DNA of 64,000 nucleotides from Rhynochetos jubatus (GCA_027574665.1 CM050648.1:52534700-52598699), one strand, 5' to 3'; positions 13,473 to 28,346 are shown, numbered from the stretch's first letter. A program made the numbers and translations. The notes: a model not told the origin generated them from the letters alone.

Positions 13473-16400
13473 ATGAAGTACGGTATTATAGACATCATTA
13501 TCCTTCCTTGAATAATTCTAAAACTCAAGGCTTTACTTAATTACTATTCTATTAATAAGGAAAGACACATCTTAAGCTGATATATGATGTGGTAAGGGAA
13601 GGGGCAGCTTCATTTAGCAGGACTTGTTCTCTGCAGAGAACAAAAGCCTTTTGCCTTTATGATTAAATATTCTTCTTTTGACAAAAGCAACTAATTAATT
13701 GCACATATGTTGTAACCTACCCACAAAACCCAAATGGCAAATGCTCTCTGGGCAGATACTTGATGTAAGAGGAAAGAAGGGACTTTCATATTTGTAAAGA
13801 CAAATGACTTCAGTGTCAACTTTAATTCAAAACAATTCTTCCAGAGATTGAAGGCATTCATGACTCAGGGAATGGAAAGGTCCAAACCATGACAAAGAAT
13901 ATTACTTCTGAAATGAGAGACGTGATACAAGTCCCTTGAATGAAACAAAAGAATTATCAGTGAAACTAGCCTTTTTAAAAGTCAATATATTAAGATGCAT
14001 GGAAATAACACGTAGTATCTCTTTATTTTTTCCAGACTTCAGGTTAACAAGGTATTCTATCTCTGTCAGACACGTGAATGTCCACCCTTACTTTTTTCCA
14101 GACCTCACATGGGCAAGTACTGATTTGATTACTGAGAACAGCAAAAAGGTTTGTTTAATTAGCTATTATTTTCATCTGTTTGGGACATAATTCTTATTAA
14201 ATGTATGTACATTATTTATCATCTATTGAAGAACAAGAGTTCTAAAAACTGACTGAAATGAGAAAGAAAAGAGTGGTAGTTTTCTTTGCCAGGCTTGAAT
14301 GATATGGAAGGCAATGCTGTTCAAAGTGCCAGCAGCATATGCCAACTTCAATTAGAATATAAAAAGAAAATCTGTTGTTAAAATATAACAGCACACTTTG
14401 AGAATCTTATATGTGATTATTCTGAACTTAGAGGGCTGAATATTCTTAAGAAATTCTAAGTTTTGACATTTCGTTAAAGCTGTTGTTAAGTATTGGTCTT
14501 ATTGTAGGATTCTCTAAATGAAATACGGTGTCCTGTGCTTTGCATAAGCTCAGAATAGATTATCATAATGATCACTTCTGGCCTGAGAACCTTTCTATCT
14601 GAGAAAGTATTCATTAAAGTTATGATTGCATCTTGTCCTTCCGTGTCACCTTTCCCAGCTAATCCTAGAGTAGGAACGAGATAGCTGCATTTCAAGTGAA
14701 TGTATCAGTGGGTTACAGTGCTCCCTCCCATGAAAGAAGGACAGTGAAGTGCAAAGAGCTTTGCCTCAGAGAGCTTGAGGTCAGTCATATGACAATCATC
14801 TCATGTGAAACTCTTGAGCTTCTCTTTCAGCCAAGCACAGCCCAGAAGTCCTTATTAAAGGAGTCCAGAGCTTCCTTTTTGTGATTTATTCCCTTTACTG
14901 GAATTGGTCAGGAACAACAACCTATGTCTTTGAAGATTTCATGTCTCAGAGACCTAACGTACTGCCCAGAGTGGGCTTGGAATAGGCTCAGACTTCATAT
15001 CTAGGATGAGTACCTACTATCCAGGATACTTTCTAAGAAAAAGTTTGGCTGATCTCCATAGTGTCCACGAAGTTTGTTTAAAGGGACAGAGAGCTGTCAT
15101 GGACTGAGCAGCCCAGTCCATATTAGAGTTTATAATACAAATACAATTTAATCAATCACAGTTCTTTATCTATTATTTTTATGTAAAATACACACTGGCT
15201 ACTTACTGTTTTCTCTGTGGTGCAGTTAAATTGTGTGCTGATAAAATACCATTTGGTTTAAAAAGGTTCCAGAATAATCAGTTGTCTTAGTTGACTCCTA
15301 CCTGTGCATTATAGAGAAAGTTTTAGAAAGTTACCATCACTTACCTTTAATAGTCTAAAAATCTAGAGCATAAATGTCAAATTTTAAATTGTTAGAATTT
15401 TGCTCATGAGATCTTCTAAAATTTATCAAGTGGCAGGACTGTTATTTCTAAGACTTTGGTTTTACATGACATTGCAGGAATGCTTTTGACCCCAGTCAAC
15501 AGAGCCTTATACTTACCTGTTAACCTCCCAAGCATTCCTTAAAGATCTACTGGACACTAAATATGAGGAAAATATTAGGGGGAATAAAACCAGAACCTAG
15601 ATATTCCTGCCAGAATATACACCTAAATACTTTTAGCTAGTATTCAGTTGAAATGCTCATTAAAAGAAGATTTAGAGTTAAAAGTGACATACACAGCAAT
15701 CCCACTTCCTGATCTCTGGCAGACATGGCAGACAAGACTTCTAAGATTATTTTCCTTTCCACACAGGAACACAGCATCTCTTGAGCAGAAGCTGCATGAC
15801 CTGGTCTGCTGCAGAAAAATTTATGTGGTCTCTGTCAGTTTATCCTCTTTCTCTGTGTGATATTAGCAGTAGTGTTTTTCCCCTTTCACTGGTACATTCC
15901 TTTTGTCTGGTTTTGTATCATTTTCTGATTTGCAAGATGTGTTTGTCATACTAAGGTTTCAAAGCTGCTGCTTTTGCATTGGTGACATCAAATGCAAAAA
16001 TTATAAATGAAGCTAATCAAAAATCATTCACAAGTCTCTGCCTTCCCCAAAGAAAAAGGAGCTTTGAATATAAAAGTGTGTAGAGTCTGACTAATGCTGT
16101 CATTTTTCTCATTTCCAGTAAGAATAAAAAAAGAATATCTTTTGTGGGAGTAGATTACCATGAAAATCTTATTTAAAATATAACTCCTGTGTCATATAGA
16201 GCTATCCACACTGTTCAGGGTCAGAATGTTGTACTCAGCCTCTGAATTAATATTCTAGACTGGCAGTACACTTCTTATTACTGTATCCTGAACTTGTCTG
16301 CTAGGACAGTCTCAAGATTCTGTTCCCCAAACTTTCATAAAAAAGAAAAAAGCTGAAACTTCAGCCACAGTATCAAAAAGTCCCTAAGTTAAACTATCTG

Positions 16401-19400
16401 TGTAACCATGATATTCAAATTAAAATCAAAATCACTCAGGGAAACAAAAGCCTTCTAGCAAGCATACAGTCTGACATCAGCAAATTTGATACAAATCACA
16501 AGGAAGCACATGCAAATCTAAGAGCAGATGGTATAGCCAAAGAGACCAGCTTAGTAATTCTGAGTAAAATAACTTACTCTGCGGTCAGTTTGGAGTGAAT
16601 GGTTGCTTTTTGCATACATGATGAAGAGGTGTCTCATGCGTGGAGGTTAGAGAAGGTAAATAAAGATACAAAAAAAGCAAGAGAAACAAAGGGAAGTGAA
16701 CTAAAAGATAGTTAAGCCTAATTAACATCCAGTATAAAACACTCATCCAGGCCCCAGGCCACAGAAGGAGGGAGAGGAGGGAAAAGGAGGGGAGAGAGAA
16801 GTGGCAGCAGGAGAAGGGTGGCTACTTCAGACCCCAGCAGCTCCATCACCAAGAATTATACCTCTCCAGCTGTAGGGCTAGTGCCCTGGGAAGGCAGCAA
16901 AGAGGTTGCAACAGATGGAGAAGTTGCCCCAGTGTCAGGGTATCAAACTGCATAGTAAAATATTGCATCATGCTTGTGAAAGATGCAAAGTTTTGAATAC
17001 TTAAGAAAACCCATGCAAAAGTAGAAAACTGGGGATGTTTTAGGGAACTTCATACTCAGCATTATGCTCAACAGCAGCTCTTTGGAGACAGATTGGGACA
17101 GTGTAGCAGAATATATGGTAGAAGTTTTGGGAAGTTGTGTAGAAATCAACAACACATATTGGAAGGCTTTTTTCAGTAACAATATTGCAGACATCTTAAA
17201 ATTCATCAGACTACGAAGGTCTGAAAAGGTATTGTAAAGAACAGCACATATCAATTGCCTCTCCCCTTTCACTAGCCGCGTTTTACTATCTGTCTGCCTT
17301 CAGATCCTTTAAATAAGTGTTTTGTTTTTTTCCTAAAACAATATCTGGGAGTACAACCAGCTTTATGAATCCAGAATTCGTTGCATACTTTATATCCTGC
17401 AAAAATGAAAAAAGAAGAGCAGAAGCTGTGCAGGAAAGTATTAGGATGGCCTGAGTCAACATGGGATGTGTTTCTTCCTTAACTTTTTTATCTTTCATAA
17501 TTCGTTCAATCCACTTTACATGGCAAGGTATTAGACTTTTATAGTATTGCTCAGGAAAGATTATAGAATTCTACAAAAATCAAAGAAATGTCATAGGGAA
17601 CCAATGTTTCTCAGGGTTTGGGATGATGATTTTTATTCAGAATCTGCGAGACTGCTCTGCAGCTGAGATTTTATATTAGGAAATGTTGAAGATGGACATG
17701 AATAAGCCAACAGAGCATGTATGTGTGTCACGCTATGTCCTAATACTGCAAAATATTATGGCAGGATTAGATGCAATTAGAAGAGAAATTCTGTAAGGAA
17801 TGAAGACAGCACAGTGAAGCAGTGTTGTGAAAGTTTACAGATATCCTTGTATTTATTTCACATGAATTAAAGCTGTTAGTCTTTCCCCTTCAGGAACATC
17901 TTATTCCCCACTCCTTTCACCCCTCCCTCTCCCAAACAAAAGGCCATGGACAAGAAACAGACGGTCGGTTGTCTAAGTCCTTTAATAAGGGGTACTGAGC
18001 TGCATTGTTAAAAGGCTGCAGTGACTTACTCTCTTCCTGAAGAAAAATATGTGGGATGAATTAAGACACTTGCTGTGGTGGCTTCCAGGACAGAGCAGTT
18101 TCATGTAATTCATACTGAATACCAAGCTGGAAAGCTAGCCTGGTGCTTTGTTGTTTTCCTTTTAATTTGTAAGAAAATTTAAATGGTGTTCTCAGTTACC
18201 AGAAATTAAAGAAGCAATATGGGAACTAGATTTAATGAGGGCTGCTCCAAAATATCAGAATTCCTCTCTACATTTATTCTAGATTATTAGGGGAGCAGAG
18301 TGAATTTGACAGTTCATTAACAGGCTCAGTGCTATGAGAAGGAAGTTGATACAGACCATAGGCCATTGGATAGACTACAAAAGGTATGGACCTCATAGAC
18401 CTTTAGAAAAACAAGCTTTTGTTTTCATGAAATACAAGATAAAATAATGGAAATTTTTTATTGCAATTATATTTTCAAAAAATAAGCATTATGAAATGCC
18501 AGAAAACAAATATGAATAACAGCTGATGCTGACAACATAAATTTGACACTGGAACCAGTGGGAAAATAATTTTCAGCTAAAGAAAATTTTTAAAAATTTC
18601 AAAGAGGATTCATGCTTTGTAGGAACAAAAAAAAAATCAATGGTTTAAAAATTTTAATGAAATAAAAATATGAAAAAATGATGGTGGATCAACTAAACTA
18701 TTTTATTAAAATAACATACAACATACTTTGTTTTTTATCATCTTTATAGTCCTATCCAAGAATAATTTAGAATCAAAAAACCCTAGAAAAGAAAAAAACA
18801 TAAGACACTGAAATATCACGATTTAAATATAGCTTTCAGCTGTCACGTAACAGTTTGGTTTCACACACAAATTAAATTATATGATTCAGCCATGGCCTGT
18901 TTTTTTACAGTAAAGATTGCAACCTATACCATGAAGTAAAAGTCCAGTCCTAGTGGAACACCTTTGCATAACCAAAATTACTTCCACAGATGGCACACTG
19001 AAATACAGAATACCTGAGAAAGCCTGACAATATAGTGTTAACTCTTCTTGAAAGATGACTTATTTCAGTAGGGAATGGAAACAATGCCATAGGGAGCTGG
19101 AAAGATCCTGCCATTTGACATAATTGTGCTGTGTTCCATTGCCAACACTCTACATCGCAAAATTCATTATAAGCCACCAAAAAATACAAGCTGAATCTCA
19201 GAATTACTTAAACTTCACATAAAAGAACTATCTGCATTAATGAAATGGGTAAAATTAGATGTGGCCAGATTGTGTATACAGAAAACACAGAGCAGTGATG
19301 CCATTGATTTTTAGTGATCAAAGGAAAAATCAATGGATTAATGCATTTCAGTCTCAGAAAAAACAGTTTGTGAGTCTTTCATTTAATATATAGTGCTCTA

Positions 19401-21178
19401 AATCCAATGGCCACATCTCTAAATGTTTTTTTCTTTCCACAAGAATAATTAAAAATGGGTTCCTGCATTGTAAAGAGAATCTATCTGAACTCCTCCAACT
19501 CACTAGCATGCTGTCATACACTGTACTGACCAGCAGGTATGGTTAAAAAAAATCATATGAGGTGATCCAGTTAGTTCTGGCTGTGTTCAGCCTTGCATGT
19601 ACAGAGTTAGGGTGACATATTCATAAGGATTATTTTATATGATCTAAGTGAAGAAGTCTTCTAGATATAGTCCAGTATTTTCATCATCCTACACTGTCTG
19701 AATCAGGAAAGTGATTCTTTCACCCATATATCCGGTTTCCCATCCCTATTTCCTTTTATAAGCCTGTAAACCGTATAAATAAGAGCATGTAAAGGAAACA
19801 GTTATTTTTAAGTAATGCTAAATGCATACATTGACAACTCTCACTGGTGTGTCTTTTTCTGTACATCCTTGGTAGATCATAAATAGCACACAGATCAAGT
19901 GATGTGGAAGATGCCTGAAGAAAAAAGAAAAAAAGAAAAAGTAAAATCATGTCATTTGGCTCTGCTGACTGTTAAAAATATACGGTATTGCTGATGTATA
20001 CATCTAACGTCACACTTTTCTGAGTACTTTAGGATATACAGGAAGGCGATGCTTAGAGTAGGAAGGACATCTAAGCATAAATATTAGGAGATTGAACAGG
20101 ATTCTGGAAGTAAACATTTTCCTTCCTGTTTCTATCATATGATGCATCCTTTCAACTAACATTCTGTGAAGTTAATTATATTCGTATTGAAAAAATGGTG
20201 TACGTATTACATGTAAATTCATAAAATAATCAGAAGATGTGAGGTACTTAGCTGTGTTCTCCATGAAGTACTGTATGGGCTAACTGGTCTATTTTACATT
20301 ATCTTCTCAATAAAGGCTTAGGAAAAAAAAACCCGTATGTCATTAGAACCTCAAGTCAATACCATATAAAGAAATGAATGTAGAAGGACTGAACTAATAG
20401 TATCAAAAAAGTAAAACAAACAGATTTTTTAGAGTAGAAGCTCTTAATTAAGAAGAAAATCATCCCAGACCTACTGGAATATAAGAAAAAAAAAAATTAA
20501 TTGCTTTTGATGTAGTATTTCAGTGGTAAGGAGACATTTAGAATACATTAAGACTGGAAAAAAGGGTTTGAGATCATCAGGGCATGGAAGAACTTTTGAA
20601 GGAAGATGCAATGAAGACCAATGCAATTCTGGGCTGCTTGAGGAAAACCTTGCTGCCATGATCCCTGCTTGAAGAGCTATGGGAGCTCACAATGACCGCA
20701 GAGCACCACAAAAGAATCTGCAAACAAAACCAGGATGGACAAGAGGCACAATGGCACTGTGAGTAACTACAAAAGAAAGCATTAAGTCCATGTATCATGA
20801 TGAATTGAATGGTTTAATGGAAGGTGGGAAGAGTGTATGTAAGAGAAAGCCGAGGAAAGTAATCCCCTGTAGTAAGTCCTCAAGCTACTTCCTAACATCC
20901 CTAGGCCTAACATCCCAGAGCTTTTCCAATTTTATTTTCTCCTGGTTATGACTCTTAAGGTCAGTTTCTCTAACAGCACAGCGATTCACTCAATGTAGAA
21001 AAAATATCTCCCTGTTCCACTGCCATTTTCATATCTTTCACCTTTTCTCCCTTTTTCACACTGCTGTCTTCAAAACAGGAGCAAAACTCAATGATTCTAC
21101 CATAGTTTCGCTTGGGACAAGCTTCCATTTTAACTTTCGCTTTACACATTATATTCCTTCAAAAGCTGCTCGAAGGGA
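13473..21178. other. A+T-rich non-coding stretch
   Basis: Nearly 8 kb in which no gene, RNA gene or clear transposon could be identified. A purine-rich segment of GGAGGGAGAGGAGGG type lies at about 16760-16820. The 109-codon minus frame at 16943-17272 and the frames around 20470-20800 do not resemble known proteins and lack convincing splice signals. Sequence between 18400 and 18850 is very A+T-rich. Confidence 0.5.
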
Positions 21179-22114
21179 TGTTGCATTTGGTTTGTCTGGT
21201 GGGGTTTTGGTAGATGGGGCGGGGGGGTGGAGGCCTATGGGGGTGTCTCCTGTGAGATGCTAGAAGCCTCCCCAGCTCCAAGATTGACCCTCCTCAGGCC
21301 ATGGCTAAGACAGTCAACAAACGTGATAGAGCCTCTAGGATAACATATTTAAAGAGGGGAAAACAAAAAGAGACCTGCAGGAGAGAGGATTGGGGTGTGA
21401 AGGAAACCAGGCACACACCTAGGTCAGTGCAGAAAGGTGGGGAGGACGTGGCAGGGGCAGAGGTTCCCCGTCAGCCCATGGTGAGAGGGCAGGCGGTGCC
21501 CCTGCAGCCATGGGGAGTCACAGGGGAGCAGAGACACCCCTGCAGCCCTGGAAGGGCCCCACACTGGAGTAGGCGTCTGTGCCCAAAAGAGGCCATGAAT
21601 CCATGGGAAGACCATGCTGGAGCAGGCTGCTCCTGAAGGACTACACCCCATGGAAGGGACCTATGCTGGAGCAGTTTGTGCAGAACTGCAGCCTGTGGGA
21701 AGGATTCAGGCTGGAGAAGTTTGTGGAGCACTGTCTCCCGTGGTAGGGACTCCAGGCTGGAGCAGGGACAGAGTGTGATGAGTCCTCCCTCTGAGGAGGA
21801 AGAAGCGGCAGAGACAGTGTGTGATGAGCTGACCCCAACCCCTATTCCCCATCCCCTGTGCCACTTGTAGGGAGAAGGAGGTAGAGAAATTCAGAGCAAA
21901 GCTGAGTCTCTGATTTGATTGATTACAAATTAAATTGATTTTAGTTCCCCAAATCATCTGCTTTGCCTGTGACCATAACTGGTGAGGGATCCCTCCCTGT
22001 CCTTGTCTCGACCCACAAGCCTTTCCTTATATTTGTCCTCCCATTCCACTCTGGGGAGTGAGTGAGCAAGTGGCTGTGTGGTGCTTCTTTGCTGACTGGG
22101 CCTAAACTACGACA
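21179..22114 (+). mobile_element. Solo LTR of an avian ERVL-type endogenous retrovirus
   Basis: About 936 bases starting with TG (21179) and ending in ...CTACGACA (22114). Recognised blocks in order: 'cctctaggataacatattta' containing the TATA-like box, a long G+C-rich part with repeated 'gctggagcag' and 'cagcctgtggga' motifs (21540-21760), 'gaggaggaagaagcggcag', 'acaaattaaattgattttag' (a degraded poly(A)-signal area), 'ttgtctcgacccac', and the terminal 'gactgggcctaaactac'. These match the layout I remember for avian class III (ERVL-like) LTRs. No primer-binding site or retroviral frame follows at 22115, so it is a solo LTR. I see no exact target-site duplication (flanks AGGGA and GAGGT). Frames of 60-110 codons inside it on both strands are by-products of its G+C-rich repeats. 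Confidence 0.85.
21346..21353 (+). promoter_or_regulatory. TATA-like box of the ERVL-type LTR
   Basis: TATTTAAA lies in the conserved 'ggataacatatttaaagagg' context of this LTR family, about 165 bases inside the LTR. It would set the U3/R boundary about 25-30 bases downstream. Whether it is still active cannot be told from sequence. Confidence 0.55.
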
Positions 22115-24579
22115 GAGGTGTGCTGGGGGTGTGCTTTCACTTCTAGAAGGGATGAAATTGAGAACTATGTTGGCTTTAGTCATTAAGCTGTATTAGGATC
22201 TGAAATAACCATCTGACTGAATGATCCATAGTTTTGAGCTCCGAAAACAAGTGTGAACAGGTCAATGGGAGGTGGATTTTTCAAAAAACGCTGCATTCAC
22301 AGAGGGACACTATCACAATAATTTCTTTCCATCTTTGATTTCACTGATGTTTTTCCTTCCAAACTGAAGTGGTGAAGGTGATGACCCATTGGGTGTGTAA
22401 CTTCATAAGCCCTTGCATTGGGATTCAGAAAGCAAATCTTCAGTGTTGATGAGAAAATAATCTACTTTTTTCCTGACTGTCATTTAATGACTCGGCAAAT
22501 TTTATCACAGGAGAAGCTGTGTGAATGATAGCAGACTTCAGTTTGCCAATAATTTATGGATTTTAAAATATGGCTTAGTTCTAGCCAGAAAGGAAAGTGA
22601 ACTTTTCAAATTTACATCTGAAAAAATTTTAAAAAAGCCCAGGAGAGGCGGGAAAGAAAAAGATAAGAAAAAGAAATGTTTGTCTAGTAATTCAAATAAT
22701 TTTATTTGTGTTCAACTTCAAACTGTAAACTTTCTATAAAATACCACAAGGTTTTAAAATGAAAACAGTGTTTCCAAGCAAAACCTGAGAAGCTTCCATC
22801 ATAAACTCAAAGTAAGTTATTTTGACATTGCTGAAACTTTGTCCCTGCTCTTTTAAAATTAAAGTCCAACCAAAAATACCTTGTTTTATTAAATAATTGG
22901 ATTTCAACAGAATGACATAATGTGATGGAATATGGTTCTGTCTAAGTCTCTCTCAGCTTGTGTCATAACTCCAAACTAATAGGATTCTCAAAGCAAATAC
23001 CAAGAAACCCCTAACAACAGCCCTATATAATTATCTGATGGCCACTTTGAAATTTACCTTCCCTACACATCAAAATCCTTCTTTTAATTTGGGGATTACA
23101 AGGTAAAGGATTGGAAATTTGATATCTATGTTGCCCAGTGATTTGAAATGAATATATTAAAGTCTATCTGATTGCATTGTAGCAAGCTCTAGTGGTAACA
23201 ATGTGAAAAATCAATAAAGCCAAACATAAAGGCATGCTCTAAACAGTGATCTGCATTGTAACATAATCCAGAAATAATTTAACCCTCCCTGTTGCTACAA
23301 TACAGAAAAGTTGTCTTTTCCAAGATGAGCCCAAACTTAAGATTTCTGGTAGCTCATTTAAAACCAGTATATGATATTGCACTTAAGTCTATTTTAACAT
23401 CTGCATTAACAACACCTGTTGTCCATTTTAGGAATTAAACATAGTCCGAAATCTGGGCTGGTAGATCAAGCTAAGGTCTGTGTAAAAACATGCATAAAAT
23501 CTATAAAATACTAGTTTATGCTTACTTGTGCTGTGGAGTCATTTTAAATATTTGCTTTTAAGGTATTGTGCTTTATGAGTTCCAGTTACCTGGTTCCAGC
23601 TAAATGAGCAGTCATCCTCCTATAAAAAACCTGCTGACTTTTCCTCCCTGTCCTTCTTGTAGATGTGCACATAGCAAACATCTCTTCATAATGGTGGCAA
23701 TTTTTACAATTACATTGCATTTCAGCACAGAAACCTGATGCATGCCCTTTTCCTCCGGCTACACTTTTTATTGCTGTTTCTGTATAGAACACACTCCACA
23801 GGCAGTTACTGACAGAGACGTTGTCTTCACAGCATGATTCCTCCTTGTGTGTTGTATCCATTGCTGCGGTAAAATGAGCTTTTCCTATACATTCACGGTT
23901 TTAGGGAAAGTGTTCCCATAGTGCAGATGCATTGCAGATGACTTTCTGACCCTACATAGCTGTCTTGTTGACAAATAAGGGAGAGAAATGCATGTGTGGG
24001 AAAATGCACAGCAGGGATGCTCAAGAACCTTTTATCTATAATTTAGCTCTATTTTACATTCCTTGATGTTTATTTATGATCTGTGTCTGTCTACGTAATA
24101 TATCGTCATCTGGCCTTTGGTATAATTAGACTTTGGAATTGCCTCAACTGAAGACATCTTCAAGAGAACAAGCAATGTTTGGGGGAATTGATTTATGATC
24201 CTCCCTCCCCCTCAAGGTGTGTAAAATGTTTCTTGAAACTGTCTTGTAGTTGTTTCAAAACTAAAACTACACAGGACTGTTCAGAAGAGCTCCATCAATA
24301 CCTCCTGGAAATTATATTTCAAAGGCTTTTGTGTTCATTTACACTTACTTGTGCTCACCAGAGTCTTCCACTGCACTATGTTTCCCAAGACAGCTTGAGC
24401 TGGTCCACACTGTAATTTTTGAAGATGGAGGTGCTGTAGAAGAGATGCTCTCCATCTTGCAAGACCGGCCTATACACACACACACTCACACATGCCAAAA
24501 AAAGCCAAACAAAGGAACATGAAGCAGACACACTAGAAATCTCAAAGAATAAATCTTTGGCAGCATTTGAGCATGTTAA
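22115..24579. other. Non-coding stretch with one candidate exon
   Basis: No gene or repeat family is recognised. A cysteine-rich open frame on the minus strand (23590-23863) is bounded by a CAG acceptor-like and a CCAG/GTAACT donor-like sequence. It is discussed as a low-confidence finding. A short CA run lies at 24474-24490, just before the large pyrimidine tract. Confidence 0.45.
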
Positions 24580-25062
<483 letters not shown>

Positions 25063-28000
25063 TTAATCAAAAGCTTAAAATTTCCCATGCAGAAAAAAAA
25101 AAAAAATATTTTTACCCTACTATGGCATTTCAGTATAATTCTAAGATGGGCAGATATACTGCAACCAAAAATATTGGCAGTAAAAGAGAACTTATCTTGG
25201 AATTTGTTGTAGAAGCTGAGTTATAGTGGAGAACAGAGGTAAGAAGTTAGATTATTCTCTTGGACTGCATCTTGCAATAACTGTTGATTTACATGAGTTT
25301 TAACGTTTATTTAGAAAAGAAATTTTTATATGTATGGATTGTGTATCTCTTCAAGTTTAAAGTTTAAGAAGACCGCTCCATTTTTTAATGTAAAAAAAAA
25401 AAGTAACAAATATTTTCATTTTTAATGGGTTAGAAAAAAGTAAGTAAAGAACACATTAAAATGAAGAATAGTCATTAAGGAAGTTGTAAGTGACATTTAC
25501 TGTGCTTTAGTGCAGGAAAAGTTATTCAACACTTCATAATCTTGCTGACTGCCTTTGTGAAATTATTCTGGGAAAACAACCAGTATAATTTCACTTTTTT
25601 AGTATAGAAGTTGTTTTCTTGAAAAATAAACTTCTGCCAAGGATTTCTCTCAAACACTTGCTTCTTTCAATAAAATGTCAGCTTTAAGCAAGCCCTTACA
25701 AAACACAACTGAACAAAACATCACAGAGGCTGGAGTCTTGCTATGATGGATGATGTCTTCTCATTATGGATGACTTCACTCTTATATTCTACAGCCTATT
25801 TTAAGGCAGTTCTTTGGAATCTTTTGCAATGAGTGTTACTATAAAGTACTTATTATTATGATGATGCAGCATAGAAAAAAAATGGTAGTATTTTCAGTGT
25901 TTCAAACAGCTGATTTCTTCCCATCCAGAAGCCAGTTGTTTGGTGGCAATATCCTTACCACTTCCAAAAGGTACAAATTATTTCAAATGCATGTTTTATT
26001 ATGCTTTTAGAAAATTGAGCTCCAGTACTTCCACCAAGGAAACAATTTCTGCAGTCACTTCAATTTCCAAAAAGAGCATCCTGGGGAGCAGGAGCCACCA
26101 AGTGTGACAGTTCTGTCAGGGTTTTGTCCAGAGAAGGATGCACTCAGTGAGGTACAGACTCCAACCTTTTGCTGACCTTTGTCACCATAAAAAAAGTGGT
26201 CTCTGGAATAATGAGAGTGGAATACAAAAAGACAAATTAAGCTCAAAATGTTTGCGACAACAACATTATTTCATAGTTTGGGGAACCAAGCAGTGAGGGA
26301 TGTGAGGGATATAGCTATACCATCCCAAAGTGCTTCACAGTGTTTGTTTATGACCATGCAAAACAGTAGACTAAATGTGAGGTCATGGATGAGCACTGCT
26401 CCTCACCAAGCTGAGGCAAGCTGATACAGTGACACATAATTCCCAGTTTTAGCTCTGTCATTATTACCTGGAAAATCTCGTCTGCTTAAGTCAAAGTCTT
26501 TAAACACACTAAAGAGAAAAGGAAAAGTAAGTCATTCCATAAACTGTATCTTCATCTGCTACCACCTACTGGGAATACCTTTGTGTGCCACCAGATTACG
26601 TTGCCAGAAAAGAAAATCTTTTAAGCCTTTTTTACCTGAATTAATTTTCTCCTCAGTTATTGTCTTATATATCAGGATTTATTATTAGGCATCTCATCTA
26701 CAGAAATGCTAAAAATATGAGCTAGGCTTTAAAAAGTATTTCTAACAGAGCCTTAGAAAGGCAGATAGGAACAGTTATTCGAGTGAGAGTCTTTTTGCTC
26801 ATCCCTTCCCCTCCTTTGCCGCTGCAGAGGTCTGTGTTACAACCCACTCACTGTGTAGACCTCCAGCCACCGCAGCGCCCACCTTGACTGTTCCAGAGAG
26901 CAGATCTCCAGCATTTTCCTATGGACTTTATTGCTCCTGTGATCTTTCAGATATTTTCCTCTCTTTAAGCACTCATTCTGCCTGTTTCGTTTTCTTTTCA
27001 CTAGCTTTATTCTTTTTACGTGCATTAGCTGTGAGCTTCTTTCTGTTATGCTTCAACTACCAGTAGGCGTATATACATGCCTATATACGCATATATAACT
27101 CATGCTGTGCGTATATAGAGCTATATAAAAGTGTGTATAAACAGGTATAGCTGAAAGACAGAAATGGCATGGTGAGGAGGAAGGGCGTCAGAGTTTGCAT
27201 CTGTAAATGAAAATATCCCTGCCCAAGATATACAGTCAATATATTTACTAAAGGAATCAAATATTCATAAACCTGGTGGAAGAAAAGCTAAAAAAATAAG
27301 GGAAGGAGGTCCAAGTGCTATGATTTGTTTGTTATAACTTATTTTTTATGAATACTATATTCTTATGGCAGCCTACTGAATCCAACAGGTCTATGTCATG
27401 TAAGTAATATGCACTCAGATCAGGTGAAGAGGGCACAGTCAAGATCTCATTTTATCTTCAGCATAATTAAAATGTTATTTTTGCAAAATCTTTATGTATT
27501 GTGTTCTTGACATATCCACATGGACGCTAAAAGTACAAGTCAGACTGAAAAATAAAGCCTGTGACAAAATACAGTAATAATAATTCCAAAAGCTAACTGT
27601 TTTCTGTTGGGTCTAATTAAAAGTAAAAAAAAAAAAACCATCATTACTACTTTTGCTATGCTCAAAGAAGCAAAAATAAGTACGTGAATGAGATTTAGTC
27701 CAACAAGTCCTAGCAACATCTTTTACCCGTCTGATCTGGTGGAGTTACATGATAACAAGTGACAAGAATAGGACATAGATCCTTCTGACCCATCTTTCTC
27801 CACCCTGTGAGGATTAATAAACATAGGTCTTATTCACATCTTTCAGTTTACAGTCCACATGAATTAACCAATGATTTATTAATTAATTGTCAATTATTAA
27901 TGAAATTATCCTTGTAATTAATATTTAGTTGTGCATTGTGATACTTTTTTCAGATTTCTAACCAAGCAAAGCCCAATCTAACTTCAAGTACCTTTCCCAA

Positions 28001-28346
28001 ATTCAAAAATTTAATTGAATAGAAAGAAGTCCAGCAGCTGCTCCCCACTGAACATTAATGAGCACATTAAAAATTAAGCTAAGCAATACTCCATTCCTGA
28101 TATAAATATCAGTCATCTTCATCTCACTTCCTTCCCCAATCACAATAAAAAAGCAGGCCTCACTGTGAACAGTGACATGAAATCCCATCAGATTAAAAAG
28201 CAGAGAAAAATTCAAACTTTTAAAGCCTAATTAATGAAAAAGCAGCATGAAAGCATGTTTTTTGGGTTTTTTTAAAAGTCAGGACAAGAAAGCCATGTGG
28301 TACAATGGCACCTAGCACTGACTCTTTTCTTTAATAAATCTATGTG
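25063..28346. other. A+T-rich non-coding stretch
   Basis: No gene recognised. An alternating purine-pyrimidine block at 27067-27130 includes a perfect 9-base inverted repeat. A CpG-containing segment near 26810-26890 is slightly richer in G+C. Nothing else can be supported. Confidence 0.5.
27067..27090. repeat. Inverted repeat in a TA-rich alternating tract
   Basis: GCGTATATA, a 6-base spacer, then TATATACGC: a perfect 9-base-pair stem. A further GCGTATATA copy follows at about 27108. The alternating purine-pyrimidine pattern favours cruciform or Z-type structure. No function can be assigned. Confidence 0.85.
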
